A stretch of DNA of 64,000 nucleotides from Apoda limacodes (taxonomy: Eukaryota; Arthropoda; Insecta; Lepidoptera; Limacodidae), in the NCBI GenBank assembly GCA_946406115.1, contig OX291550.1, positions 23,474,722 to 23,538,721 of the forward strand, in the 5' to 3' direction. This document shows, in pieces, positions 10,779 to 21,820 of the stretch. The position numbers and the translations under genes are program-made. The notes below the pieces were generated by a model. It was not told where the DNA came from. It did no database searches and was given only the letters and a program-made list of their open reading frames with translations. Within the stretch, counting starts at the first letter, position 1. Each line of letters opens with the position of its first letter.

Positions 10779-11829
10779 AATATAATAGTTTAGTTTTTTC
10801 ATTTGTGTACAAATGTATAATATAAGTATTAAAACTAAGTATAAGTATTTTGCTTAACTAAGTTTAAGTATTTTTATTAAGAAAATTCAATAAATGTTAT
10901 AACAATAAAACATTTTTTATTTAATTTCTATTCCTAAAGAGACATTATTCCTAAGATATGTAATATCTTAATGTTTGTACATGACAAAATCGTTTATTTA
11001 CAATACAAAAAAAAAAGAGAAATAAGTTTTGAATGAAATCTCCACAGAGGAAACCTCTTCCTCTGCTACTGCTACTGATATTCTTTGCCTTAGGTATATC
11101 TGAAAGACAAGGAAAATAATTAGATTTTCTGTAAATTTTGAAAGTAAAAGCAAAAATAGGAAAGTTTATACATACCTCTGCTCATTAAATTTTCTCAGTT
11201 TGTTTTCCCAACTCTGTCGAAATAAGGAAAAGGGAATGCAGTACAGAATTCATCACTGGGTCATTTTCACTTTCTGCATGATAACTTGTTTTTACAATTG
11301 TTCTGCTTTCCACAACGTTTGGTAGTTCTGTTAATTGACTAGTTTCGATTTTGACCACATACTTTAAAACTTTGCCTACTGAAAAAGCGATATAATTTGC
11401 CTTTTGGTAATTAGACATATTTTAAAATTATAATAAAGACGTGTTAACGAATCGACACCTTTTAATTATGTGATTTATTTTTCATATAATGCAACAATCT
11501 GTTTGCGTCATACAGGTTTCAAATAAAAACTTGTTGGTTCATGTATGTTAGATATCGTATGACCGGCTGCCTACACCGAAGACATCTTGAATATCGAAAT
11601 GTATCTGAATCAGCATAAATTTTCTTTTCTAACGTTCGTAATAAAATAGTTAAAGTTTTTTTGTTTGTCTGTCTGTCACAAATGCTAATTATATCTACCA
11701 AAATTCTTTATCTAAAGGTTTACACTAAAGTTGGACTTAGATTAATAAAACAACATTTTCAAATAGGTACATTTTATTGTTATTATAAAAAAATCACAAA
11801 ATTATAAAAAACACAAAATCCAAAAAAAA
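10779..11829. other. Convergent intergenic region between the two gene clusters
   Basis: AT-rich. It separates the rightward genes (ending 10.78 kb) from the leftward genes (ending 11.83 kb) and contains several AATAAA-like signals suited to poly(A) sites. A minus-strand frame of 77 codons at 11185-11418 is the only candidate gene. Confidence 0.5.
11185..11418 (-). CDS. Small ORF, unrecognised
   Basis: 77 codons beginning MSNYQKANYIAFSVGKVLKY. The composition is ordinary for a real protein (mixed hydrophobic and polar residues, VVESRTIVKTSYH segment), and the strand agrees with PolB. I do not recognise it. It could be a Polinton accessory gene or chance; there is no supporting motif. Confidence 0.25.
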   Translation of the reverse strand: MSNYQKANYIAFSVGKVLKYVVKIETSQLTELPNVVESRTIVKTSYHAESENDPVMNSVLHSLFLISTELGKQTEKI

Positions 11830-12354
11830 TTAACAACAAGTCAAATAGTTATAAAAATATGAACTACCGAAAAGTAAAAGTTCTTGCACAGCTAAAACGT
11901 TGGATTTACTTTTATAAAAATGAAGTACCATTTCAATTTGACTGACAGTTAGGGTATTATAACATGCTAAATTATTTTTTATATTATGTACAAAATGACT
12001 AACTATTACATAGTCATGCTTAAGTAAATAGTTTAATCTTAATTCTACACAATGACAAAATGTACTAAGAGCACCACAAATTAAAGAAATCACATTTTCA
12101 GGACAACGTTTTTCACAAAAAAGAAGTTGGTATAGAATAGTCATGTTGTCTATACATTTCGAGTTGATTTCAATGTAAATTCTGTGCCATTCCTTAGTAG
12201 TAATAAATAAATCATAATTCTCGCTATTGACAAGGATATGAATTTGTGGTAAAAAATTATTGACTGCCCATAATCCTGTAGTTATATAAATATTATTTGA
12301 ATATACATAATTATGTTTTGAAATAATAATATCGGTTAAATAACTTTCTGCCAT
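11830..12354 (-). CDS. Uncharacterised Polinton protein downstream of PolB
   Basis: An open frame of 174 codons starting at the internal Met at 12354 (MAESYLTDIIISKHNYVYS), 17 bases after the PolB stop. The frame is also open upstream to 12396, but that part lies inside PolB and is read in a different frame, so the later Met is preferred. It is Cys- and His-bearing (CEKRCPENVISLICGALSTF) with an aromatic C-terminus. I do not recognise the fold. Close spacing behind PolB on the same strand suggests co-expression. Confidence 0.55.
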   Translation of the reverse strand: MAESYLTDIIISKHNYVYSNNIYITTGLWAVNNFLPQIHILVNSENYDLFITTKEWHRIYIEINSKCIDNMTILYQLLFCEKRCPENVISLICGALSTFCHCVELRLNYLLKHDYVIVSHFVHNIKNNLACYNTLTVSQIEMVLHFYKSKSNVLAVQELLLFGSSYFYNYLTCC

Positions 12355-12371
12355 CTTCGCAACAGTGATAT

Positions 12372-15300
12372 TCAGAAAAATGAGCAATGTCCCCAAGCAA
12401 ACGTTTTTATGTTGTCTTCCATTATTCGACGTTTTTCGTCATTGGAAGACAAAGCTACTTTGTTAACAGATCTTGTAAATATTTCATGTTTAAGAGACTT
12501 AAAAAAAACATTTTTTCTTCGTAGGATTTTGTCTTTTTTCTTCAAAGACTTATAATAGTCATTGAAATGAACACCATTTAAAACATATTTTTGAACACCT
12601 TTAGCCTTTTTTATTTCGCACGATTCCGTTCTAATACAATATAACTTAGATCACAACCCAACAAACTCTACAATATTTTGACCTCCTAATTCATCTTTAA
12701 ACAAACCTGGCACTTTTTTGTTGACGCGTTCAATTTGATATTTATTTGGCTCCGAGTAGTTACTTGTATCAAAATAGTGCTTTAAATTTAGCTTTAAATG
12801 CTTATAGAAGTCTTTTGTTTCTATTGAATATAAAAAACTATCAGTATCGGTATAACACATTTTTAAATTAGAGCCGTAAAAAGGTTTCATAATAGTATAG
12901 TGAAAATTATACATATGGCTTTTGGATAGTTCTAAGACTGTGAAACCTATGTATATAGGTTTATCAAGGACTACTTTTTCTGGTTTCAATTGAACAGCTA
13001 CACAATTTTCGGTAAATGTAGTTGAACTATGAAAGTTAGGTCTAGATATTAACTGCTCTGCACAGTAATTTTTTTTTGTCTTGTTTTTATCATCACTCCA
13101 TTGATTTACTATTTTAACGTCTAATCTATTCTCTGTGTTTTCCAAAGTTTTTCCAAATATGCTGTTATTCATTAGTTTGAAAAAGTCTTGTTCAAATACA
13201 GATTTAGCTTGTTGCCTTAGTTTAGTGTTTAGGTCAATATAGTCTTTTAGATAAGGGCTTTGTTTGAATTTTATTACTCGATGCACGGTAGTCAACTTAA
13301 GTCCCGCTTTTAAACACAGTTTCAAATGGACGTAATGAATAACGTAAAAAAAATTGTCGTATAAATTAGGAATCAATTTTGATGTTTTTGAACCGGGTGG
13401 AACACATTTTTGAGGACAGAACGGTTAATCATTGTGTGAATCATGAAGTTCTTCTGGATATTCGATATCTACTTCTAAAATGTACCCATATTCGTTTTCG
13501 TCTGGTATTTTGCAAACGTTTAATTCATCGATTTCTCGTCTATCTAATAGTCTAAAATCAGAATATGGTAAGTATGCGCACATAGCGTAACCATATAAAT
13601 TGTTACAATCAATATAAATAAGGTACTTCTCAGGTTCTGCAGGGTTATAATTATTTAAATACTTATTGTTGGCTTTTGCGAACCGCGTAGAACATAAGCA
13701 AACTCCTCCCCGTATTCCTTTTTGAAGCATTCGAATGATTTCTAGATCATTAATAAGTTCTAATTTAATATTAGTTTTTAATAACATGCTGTCCCAGCTC
13801 AAAGCAGGAGCTGTCAAATAATAAGCAGCATCGACTTCGAAATTTAACCTACAAGTAGCTCGAAATTTTTGAAAAACATCGGCTAATAATAAAATATCCG
13901 TAAGTAGGTACAGATCTGTGTATTTCCCTAAATTTTGAATCTTAAACGTATTCCAAACCTTAAGGGCGTGATTATAGTCCTCTTTAGAGATATTTTGATT
14001 TGTTAGTGTACTAAAAAAATCTTCATAGGACGGTAAGTTAGTTTCGTCATACGATTTCCAGCTTTTCATATATTCATACGGATATACTCCTTTGCGTCTC
14101 AACAATTTAAACTTTGTTTTATTCGTAAAAAACTTAGACAAGTTGACCAAGTCTTTGGTAATTAAATTTTCCGCTAACTTTTGTAAACTAGCTCCTAAAA
14201 ATTTAAATGAATCTACAAAACGGACTGGAACAAAGCTTCCTTCTTCGGTTGAAAAAAACTTTGTAAATGAAATGTAATTTTCTTTAGTTTTAGCTATAAC
14301 TTTTATTTTGCCGCGAATATCTCCCAGCTCACGTATAAATAAATGTGCATCGTAGCCTGAAAGGTTGTGAAAAAACACTGGAATGAATTTTGGTAATTGG
14401 AAATGTATATTGCAGTAAGAATGTGCGGCACCCCTATATTTGCCTGTTAGGTGGTCATGATCTCTTACTTTATCATCAAATAACAATTGGGAGCAAATAG
14501 AACAGTCTCTGGCATTAGTGAAATCTTTTGAATTATTTTCGGTAAATATCAATGGCACAGGATTTTTCAAAATTTTATATATCTTTAGAACGTCGCGTTG
14601 AAGATATTCTATAAATTTCTCAACACAGTTTGGACCCCGATATGACACATATTTATTTAAAGAAGTATCGTACGAGCATACAATGTAATAACCAAACGCG
14701 GCAGGAACATGTTTTTGCAAGTCTGACGTAAAACCACCTTTGTTAAAAGTTTGATTTGTTTGGCATGGTTCTAAAAAACATTCGAAATCTGCATAAATGA
14801 CAAAGGGTATGTCTTGCATACGCTCAAAATGCGTAAACTGTAAAATTGAGCCTTTATTAGGCAATTTGGTCGATACCCCTCCACAGACATGCTCATCAAA
14901 ATTAGTTTTACAATTAAAAAAAAGCAAGCAGTCATCACAAAAAAAGATTTTCCCATGATGTTTAGTAGTTTGGGATCTAACCAATCGTTCCAAGTTTTTA
15001 ATTAGACAGTAATGACTACGGGACTTATTTTGCAAGAATAGAAGATTGACATGACGCTTTTTTCTATGTGTTGTTCTATACAATGGTCCAATTATTTTAT
15101 TATTGGAATTCAAGCCGTAAACGTTGACACTAATTCTGTGATTATTTTTTTCAAATATTTTAATGTCCGAGAATGTCGCCGGAAATGCCATATTTTTGGT
15201 GTTAAGTACATCTTCGAAGTGAGGATAAGACGTAGTTCTGTCTACGTTTGATTTAGCTGGGAACAATGCTGCAATTATACTCCACAAAAAACAAAAATTA

Positions 15301-15933
15301 TCGTTATTTTTTACATTAATACAAGCTTTTTTATTTTTTACATATTTTGGCAATTCAATAAAACTCGAAGCTCTTAAAGGTGAATACCGATTTAAATTAT
15401 TTTTCTAAATACAGGCTTTTTAAAAATGACCACCCACTGTCCTTCTCTTGGAATTCGCTAATTTTTTTGTTTATTTTTGACACAAGATCAGAATACAAGT
15501 GGTTAAAATTGTAATTTTGATGAATAATTACATTTTCTGTTGCAAAAGATTTAATTTCAATATAGTCATTTTTCGGTAAAATGAACTCTCCAAAAAATTC
15601 AAAATTTACTTTTAAATTAACATGTTGTGCTAATTTAACATCGATAAGCTGTCGTACAGCACGACGCAAAGGTATTCGAGATAAGAACGTGTGAGGTGTA
15701 AGCAGATACGAATTTGCTGAGCTGTTACTTGATGGCGACCTCGAGGCATTGCTAGTGGGGCAATGCACCCTGTAACTAGAAATACGGTTTCTAAATGCTG
15801 AACTAATTTTTTCTACACATTCATTGATCTCAATAGCGCTATTATTCTTATGAATATTACTACGAAGATGGGCAGAAAATATCCTACTCGAAACATCTTG
15901 TTCGCAAACAGTACAAAAAACTTTTTTACTCAT
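12372..15933 (-). pseudogene. Protein-primed DNA polymerase B of the Polinton
   Basis: About 1,185 codons, replicating the element. N-terminus: C2H2 finger (CTVCEQDV...HLRSNIH), then a frameshift at an A-run near 15400-15405, a Cys/His domain (DNFCFLWSIIAALFP...SHYCLIKN), the exonuclease motifs (IYADFEC near 14790; SGYDAHLF near 14350; YTDLYLLTD near 13920), and an inserted His-Me-finger-like block with Cys pairs (VRDHDHLTGKYRGAAH, near 14450). Polymerase motifs: A IDCNNLYGYAM (about 13600), B MNNSIFGKTLEN (about 13155), C CYTDTDSF (about 12850). In-frame stops lie at 13425-13427 (TAA) and 12651-12653 (TGA); the frame resumes after each and ends with a family-like FAWGHC tail. Confidence 0.92.
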
Positions 15934-16278
15934 ATTTACATAGATCAGTAGTATGGCTCTTAGGAGTTGTCAGTGTGGTCATATATTTACTGTCGGAAAA
16001 TCTAAAATTTCTATAAACAAAAAAAACCAAATTTAAAAAAAGTATTCGTATTTTAAGCACATTAAGGAAGTTGTTAATAAAATGACTAATTTAGGTTATC
16101 TACTTTTTATCCCAGGAAAAAATTAATAATATTTATCTCGTATTATATGTAATCAAAATTATACTTCATATGTTACTAAAATTATTTGTATGATAAAAAA
16201 AACTAAGTACAGTATCTACCTATTTAGTTACTTTATTATTACTAATAAAAAAAATTTAGGAGCTAGTTTACAAAAGTT
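15934..16278. other. PolB upstream region, AT-rich
   Basis: Non-coding. Presumably holds the leftward promoter of PolB. No terminal inverted sequence was found here, which argues that the element continues to 20.2 kb. Confidence 0.4.
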
Positions 16279-16756
16279 TCATTCTTTTTTATTAGAGTAA
16301 AACTTGCCTTCTTGGACAAACTTTAGCTTTGCTTTTCTGAGAAAAATTCTTAGTTCCTCCAAATCGGATGACGACGCTTGAAAGCGTAACGAAACTTGGG
16401 CTTTCTCCAAACGCTCTTTCCACCCAGTAGCAGCGATAACGTCTTTGGTGTTGTAAACTCTCAGCTCGATGAAAGTATCGCCGTCGAGTTCCGCGGTCCG
16501 ACGCAGCACACCATCCGCCACTCGCCGGGTCAGAGACGACGTAAGCCCCTGCTGAGCGGCAGCACGAGCAGACCGAGAAGCTTCAAGTTCGTCTTCACTG
16601 TCCGAAGACAGGAGTCTGTAGCTCGAGGACCGTTTTCGTGATGATTGCGGACAATGAGCGCTCAGCGATGTAGTCACAGTTCCTCGCGCCTTCCCTTCCA
16701 CTTTCTTGCGCGGTTTTTTTACTTTTGGCTCTGCCTTAACAGAACTTGCTTCGATC
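16279..16756 (-). CDS. GC-rich exon-like ORF, unrecognised
   Basis: An open frame of about 158 codons ending at TAA 16279, markedly richer in GC than its AT-rich surroundings. At its upstream edge the minus strand reads a pyrimidine-rich tract then TACACAG|G, a good 3' splice site, so it may be a terminal exon rather than a gene starting at the Met at 16767. Content: a basic KKPRKKVEGKARG stretch, a Ser-rich acidic LLSSDSEDELEASRSA segment, then a compact C-terminal part (FIELRVYNTKDVIAATGWKE). No family recognised. It could be host sequence captured by the Polinton or an accessory gene of it. Confidence 0.45.
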
Positions 16757-17015
16757 CTGTGTATCAAAAATATAAGAAGTCAATATTTATTTCCATAAAG
16801 AAATTATGTACTGCACGTACAGTATTCTTAATACTACCAGTAATAAATAGGCCTCAGTATTCTTATTTAAAGTACTAATTTATGTTTAAAAATAAATATT
16901 AATGTTATAAAAACAATGGCTTTACTATCCCCTTTAATCATTAGGGTTTGGTATTTAATTTGAATACAGTGAACTTAATAAGTAATGAAACTATTAAAAG
17001 CGTAAGACAAAATTA

Positions 17016-17252
17016 ATCTCTTACAACACACCTTCAACAATCCGAATCTAGATACTTTGGACACTTGATATAAACACTTTTACTAATTACGTCTTTAATC
17101 CGAACATAATACAAAAAAAAAAAGTGTGCAGTCAACAAGGCAAGTAAGATAAGTTCGGATTAAATAGGTAGGAATAGTTGGTAGGAGTGTTTATATCAAG
17201 TGTCCCAAAGTATCTAGATTCGGATTATGGAGGGTGTGTTGTATGGGAGATA
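17016..17252. repeat. Fold-back MITE, about 237 bp
   Basis: Two arms of about 90 bases are inverted copies: the left holds AATCCGAATCTAGATACTTT, the right its complement, and the outer ends are ATCTC...CAACACACC / GGTGTGTTG...GAGAT. The spacer between the arms is about 45 bases. No ORF. The family is unknown to me. Confidence 0.75.
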
Positions 17253-17345
17253 TGACAAAACTAGAAATTCTGAGGTCAGCTTTTGGAGTTATAAAAAGAT
17301 TTATGTAAATTACATTTTTCAACAAAAAAAATTGAGTTTTCCATA

Positions 17346-17445
17346 TTAAACTAATCTAGTCTCGCCGTCGTCTGAATCGGAAAAGGAAAAGCAGGTGGTT
17401 CCCTCTTTTCCAACCTTCCTTTTCTGTTTGAATTCAAACTCCGAC
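17346..17445 (-). CDS. Candidate small terminal exon, acidic tail
   Basis: On the minus strand a TTACAG|G acceptor at 17446 opens a frame of 32 codons (S-E-F-E-F-K-Q-K-R-K-V-G, then C-F-S-F-S-D-S-D-D-G-E) to TAA at 17346. Composition resembles the SSDSEDELE part of the exon at 16.3-16.8 kb, so the two may be alternative or successive 3' ends of one gene. No transcript evidence; the exon is short and could be chance. Confidence 0.25.
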
Positions 17446-19549
17446 CTGTAACAATATAGTAGTTAGAAAGATCTTGACTTCTCATTATATTTATAGACGT
17501 ATTTACCTAAAATTGATTCGCATTATTTAGAAAAGTAACAAGAACAGGGCCTTTTTTCAATTACGAACAAATCATATGATTTCGAGATGATTTTGACCTA
17601 CGCTGCCGCTTTACATCGTTAGTCTTTTCTTTCATGTTTCAGAACGTTAAGCCATAGAGTAATGTAGATCATAATCATCACGAAACAAGATGGATTTCAC
17701 AGAGTTAAATGAAAGCCTGTTATAAAATTAACATTACAGATTTATGTACAGATAATACTAAGTTTAAAACTTTAATTTAATATAAATAATTAAACAAACA
17801 CACAGATTACTTCAAAGTTAAAACTTACGAACATAATTTTTGATGCTTTGATCCTCAGCTTGAAAATTAGAAGTTCACCAATATCAGCTTCACAGCTTGG
17901 TTGTTTAGCAGCACTTATTCACACCCAAGAGTGTTGGAAATTGTGTATATTTTTAACCGGAAAATAAGGCTTAAAAAGGGAAAAGTCAGAGATCTGCAAC
18001 CTTTTATTACAGTTAACTATAATCAGAAGAAATTAAATCGTACACACTGGTACCCTACATAATCAGCTGACACCGAGCGAGAGCAAATTAGATTCCAAAA
18101 GAAAAGACCTTGGTTTTCTTAGTTCAAGAGTCAAGTAACATAAATTGTAATTTAACCTACAATAAAGTACTATGAAGTTTAGGTTTACCAAACTTATATT
18201 ATTATAAACAGGTATTTACGTTCATACTAAATAAAGATTATTCAAGTTTTATACGCTTACTGTTAAACGTGTTTAGTAGAAATATATTGTTAAGTCATCT
18301 AAATTTATAATATACCAATTAGGTTTTCTACCCCTTAAATTATTTCAAGTCAGCAAAACGGCATTCCCATAGAAAAGATTGAAGAATAAATATATTTAAT
18401 GACTATTTTATTTTACATTAATAACAGAAATATGAAGTACAAAGAATATGCCGCTATTTGGTTTGGGGTTCAATGTTGAATATAAGAATGGTTCTACTCA
18501 GTGTAATTAATTGTTTTGGCATACCTTCTTTATGTTTGTAAGGAAATAAGATAAAGGTAAAACTAGTAAAATAAAAAGTCTTGTGCTTTAATGTTAAAAC
18601 AAGTTACCTACTCGAATATATATTTTTCAATTACCTTAATTACTTATAGTTTTTTAATTTTTAAACCTCAAAAGGCTCGCTTAAAAGTTTATGTTTGTTT
18701 TCTTAATCATATTATTTTGCTCTAAGTATATAGTACCCAATAGAAATAATAAAACTAAACCATAAATAATTAAATAGGTACGTAAGGAACCCAGGGCAGA
18801 TTATGCCGCTTAGATATCGTAACACAAAGAAAAGCCGCATTAATGTTTCTTTCCATAAGATTTGTAGAATAGGTAGCTACTTGGTTTACGCTGCACAGCA
18901 GTCACGTTTTGTTGGATATGCAATAAAACTGGGGACTTACCACGAAAACTTTTATGAAATCGAGTGTTGATCAAAATTATTAGTGAAATTTTACATATAT
19001 TCAGGCTTAAGGTTTCATTAGATTAAAAAAAATTAAAACTTAAACAAACATTATGTACAAAAGCATAACTTTCATTTTAAAAAATCTTTCTGCATTCTTC
19101 ATTTATATTTTTACAATTAAAGTTAATTATGGTTAAAGATATTTTAAGACTTGTCCTATTTGCTATAACCTTTTGTAAAAAACTAAACGTAAGTAAAGAT
19201 TTTAAAAACACTGTGTAACGAAAGTATCTTTCGTTATCGCTGACCGATTAAGATGTTTGATCGACAGTGTTAATGGTGAAGCGCCTGATTTATGGGAACA
19301 GTTTTCATTTCAAACAATTGTTCTAATATGTGCGTACGTCATTTTATTATATATAAAATTACATGTTTAGATAAAAACATCTAAATCTGATTTAAGATAT
19401 GTAGATAAAATTTTGGAGTTTAATTTGTTCTGTTTTAGAAGAAGCCTGTGTAATAATAGATCATATCGTTTACTGCAATAACGAAAGTTTTAACTTTAAA
19501 AATCATGTGCTTAGAGTTAGATAAGATTAGTGTGTTAAGTTATCCCTCC
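17446..19549. other. AT-rich non-coding part of the Polinton right side
   Basis: No frame longer than background and no recognised RNA. It could include introns or degraded sequence belonging to the exon candidates at 16.3-17.4 kb. Confidence 0.5.
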
Positions 19550-20142
19550 CTGTATCCTAAAACGGAACGATACGGCCTAAACACCTTGTGCATAGAGCTA
19601 GAAGAAGGTTGGCGATGTCAAGTATGTTATCCTTTCCTGTTGCTTTGTTTTGAAAAATATGGCCTAAACGCCTTGTGCATAGAGCTAGGAGAAGGTTCGC
19701 CTGTATCTGTGTCAAAACATATTTTCTCTCCTATACGGAACGATACGGCCTAAACACCTTGTGCATAGAGCTAGAAGAAGGTTGGTCATGTCAAGTACGT
19801 TATCCTTTTCTGTTGCCTTGTTTTGAAAAATATGGTCTAAACGCCTTGTGCCTAGAGCTAGTAGAAGGTTTGTCTGTATCTGTGTCAAAACATATTTTCT
19901 CTCCTATATCCTAATACGGAACGATACGGCCTAAACGCCTTGTGCATAGAGCTAGTAGAAGGTTGGCGGTGTCAAGTACGTTATCCTTTCCTGATGCCTT
20001 GTTTTTGAAAAATATGACGTAAACGCCTTGTGCATAGAGCTAGTAGAAGCTTCGTCTGTATCTGTAATAAAACATATTTTCTTTCCTATATCCTAATACG
20101 GAACGATACGGCCTAAACACCTTGTGCATAGAGCTAGAAGTC
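19550..20142. repeat. Tandem satellite, 173-182 bp unit, about 3.2 copies
   Basis: The phrase CGGAACGATACGGCCTAAAC starts at 19563, 19736, 19917 and 20099, giving a unit of 173, 181 and 182 bases. Each unit contains two half-units with CCTTGTGCATAGAGCTAG. One half-unit is present inverted at the left end of the Polinton (3766-3840), so the array is part of the right terminal region. Confidence 0.85.
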
Positions 20143-20154
20143 TGTATCTGTGGT

Positions 20155-20350
20155 TATTTAAAAAACTATTTCGTGTCGTTTACATCACCCAAATTGAAAA
20201 CTTTACGTTACCAATTTCAAAATGTTTATTGGGCATTCTGGCTCACTTTCCGCAGCGCAGATGCACGTAATCAATTCCAAAATGTTTATTGGGCATTCTG
20301 GGTCACTTTCCGCAGCGCAGATGCACGTAATCAATTCCAAAATGTTTTTT
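20155..20350. repeat. Right inverted terminal sequence with 64-bp tandem repeats
   Basis: The block at 20178-20240 is the inverse of 3701-3760. Outward of it the sequence TTCCAAAATGTTTATTGGGC plus a CACTTTCCGCAGCGCAG spacer recurs with a 60-64 base period (20216, 20277, 20337). The last repeat merges into the LINE ORF1 reading frame. Confidence 0.65.
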
Positions 20351-21745
20351 TGGGTTACAGCTCTTCCCTCCCATGCGGTGGTTTGCCGGCTTTTTTGCAT
20401 CTGTGCAGACGGCGCACTTTGGCGCCGCCTTGTGCCCCTCTACCCCACAACGGAAACAAAGCCCACTGCGGTCTTTGGTGGATTTGCACCTCTGCACAGC
20501 GTGGCCAACACCCAAGCATCTATAACACCGCATTGGGCGCTGGTCCACCAGACTGATAGTGGCGGGACACCAACCCACCACAATTTTGCCAGTTTTTGCC
20601 AAGCGTTTGGCAATGTCGACCGGGCAGGTCACCCAAGCGGCTCCCGCTCCCTGAGGGCCAACGCGAAGTCCGCCAATTGCCAACTTGCTGACCGGACATG
20701 CAGCCGCTTCGGCCAACGCAACTTCCAGTTCATCGGCAGTCATCGAGTCATCTAAGTTTGTGACACGGATACCTGCCGTTTTTGTCGGGCGCGTGACCTT
20801 AGCTGCATCACCCAACGCCACCCTGATCTTTTGGGCCAGCTCATCAGCCTGTTCAGGCGTTGCTTCCTTTGGCAGCTCAATCAGGCGGGCTCCCGTCATT
20901 GTAGTCCGGAATTTTGCCTTATTTCCATTTGCCCGTTTTGGTAGATTTGCGGGCGGCATCAACGTGGTTGGTGGTGTTGTTGAGGCCTTCGCTGACCCAG
21001 AGGCGACTGGTGTTGGAGCCTTGGCTGACCCTGATGCGACTGTGGGAATTCTGCCACGCTTCGCGTCAGCTGCCAGTGGTGGCCGTCGGATTTGTGATGG
21101 AAGAAGACGTCCATCCACCTCAAGACCGTCGAATCGGGCCGCAACCATGTCACCTATTTGGTGAAGTAACTCACCCTGAAGCCCCCGGATCGCTTGCAGG
21201 AATTCAGCCCTCGTTACAAGGGCGTCATCGTGAGTTTTGCCTTCTTCGGGATCCTTGACGGGTTTTTCTCTCTCCGAGAAGGCACGTCGTATGGCTGACA
21301 CCGCGACGTGAAGCGCTCCAAGTTGGCCTCGTAGCCTTTTGTTGTCGGCTTGAAGTCGACGCACTTCATCGGAGGCTGACTTAGCTGCCAACTTTTTTGC
21401 AACGTCAAGGAGGGACGCCGTTGACTCCTTAATGATTTTTACATAGGTGCCCTTGAGGTTACCCGATTTTTGAGCGACGTCTGTAAGGGCCTCTGCGTTT
21501 TTCTCCGCTGCCCTTATGAGCGCCTCACTTGTGGGATCTGGTGCTCTGTCCTCGGTTGCCGTAGAATCGGAGTCAAAATCGGTATCAAGCTCCTTCAGCT
21601 CTCGGCGTGCTTGGGACAGCCCCGAGTAGTGGGCTCCTCTGCCCCTGCCACTCCTTGCTTTTAAAAATTTGAGGGCTGGTGACTCATCCTCCTCCTGTTC
21701 GTAACTTAGCTCATCGGGAGCAAATGTATTGTCCGTGGTGTGCAA
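20303..21745 (-). CDS. LINE ORF1 (Gag-like) with CCHC zinc knuckles
   Basis: An intact 480-codon frame. N-terminal acidic and Ser-rich part (DELSYEQEEDESP; DFDSDSTATED), a coiled-coil segment (EVRRLQADNKRLRGQLGAL, about residues 145-165), an Ala/Pro-rich linker, an RRM-like region (ELPKEATPEQADELAQKI), then CCHC knuckles CYRCLGVGHAVQRC and CFRCGVEGHKAAPKC plus a CAVC...NHRMGGKSC element. Such proteins coat the LINE RNA. The last 17 or so codons come from the 64-bp repeat of the Polinton end, so the Polinton appears to have interrupted this LINE; no ORF2 follows. Start: Met 21745, shortly after a GGTTA tract. Confidence 0.85.
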   Translation of the reverse strand: MHTTDNTFAPDELSYEQEEDESPALKFLKARSGRGRGAHYSGLSQARRELKELDTDFDSDSTATEDRAPDPTSEALIRAAEKNAEALTDVAQKSGNLKGTYVKIIKESTASLLDVAKKLAAKSASDEVRRLQADNKRLRGQLGALHVAVSAIRRAFSEREKPVKDPEEGKTHDDALVTRAEFLQAIRGLQGELLHQIGDMVAARFDGLEVDGRLLPSQIRRPPLAADAKRGRIPTVASGSAKAPTPVASGSAKASTTPPTTLMPPANLPKRANGNKAKFRTTMTGARLIELPKEATPEQADELAQKIRVALGDAAKVTRPTKTAGIRVTNLDDSMTADELEVALAEAAACPVSKLAIGGLRVGPQGAGAAWVTCPVDIAKRLAKTGKIVVGWCPATISLVDQRPMRCYRCLGVGHAVQRCKSTKDRSGLCFRCGVEGHKAAPKCAVCTDAKKPANHRMGGKSCNPKKHFGIDYVHLRCGK

Positions 21746-21783
21746 CGTTCCCGGTCGCTTCCTTTTTTCTTTTTTAAACTAAC

Positions 21784-21820
21784 GTAACCTAACCTAACCA
21801 AACCTAACCTAACCTAACCT
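21784..21820 (-). repeat. Interstitial telomere-type (CCTAA)n tract
   Basis: Seven CCTAA/CCAAA-like units between the 5' end of the ORF1-bearing LINE and the poly(A) 3' end of the next LINE: the head-to-tail arrangement expected of TTAGG-targeted elements. Confidence 0.85.

Larger units (their letters stand above)
3695..20245. mobile_element. Maverick/Polinton DNA transposon, degraded
   Basis: A 16.5 kb segment bounded by inverted sequence (3.695-3.84 kb and 20.1-20.245 kb) that contains the diagnostic Polinton gene set: packaging ATPase, RVE integrase with chromodomain, adenovirus-type protease, penton, double jelly-roll major capsid protein, and protein-primed PolB. The capsid, integrase and ATPase genes run rightward; PolB and a small gene run leftward, converging near 11 kb. 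Length is normal for the group (15-20 kb). Eight or more frameshifts, four in-frame stops and a P-loop deletion show it cannot move by itself. The right 4 kb (16-20 kb) holds no Polinton core gene and includes a GC-rich exon-like ORF and a MITE. Confidence 0.9.

Noticed and set aside
15950..16260. Right terminal inverted repeat of the Polinton just after PolB
   Set aside because: No inverse match to 3.7-4.1 kb was found here; the matching inverse lies at 20.1-20.24 kb.
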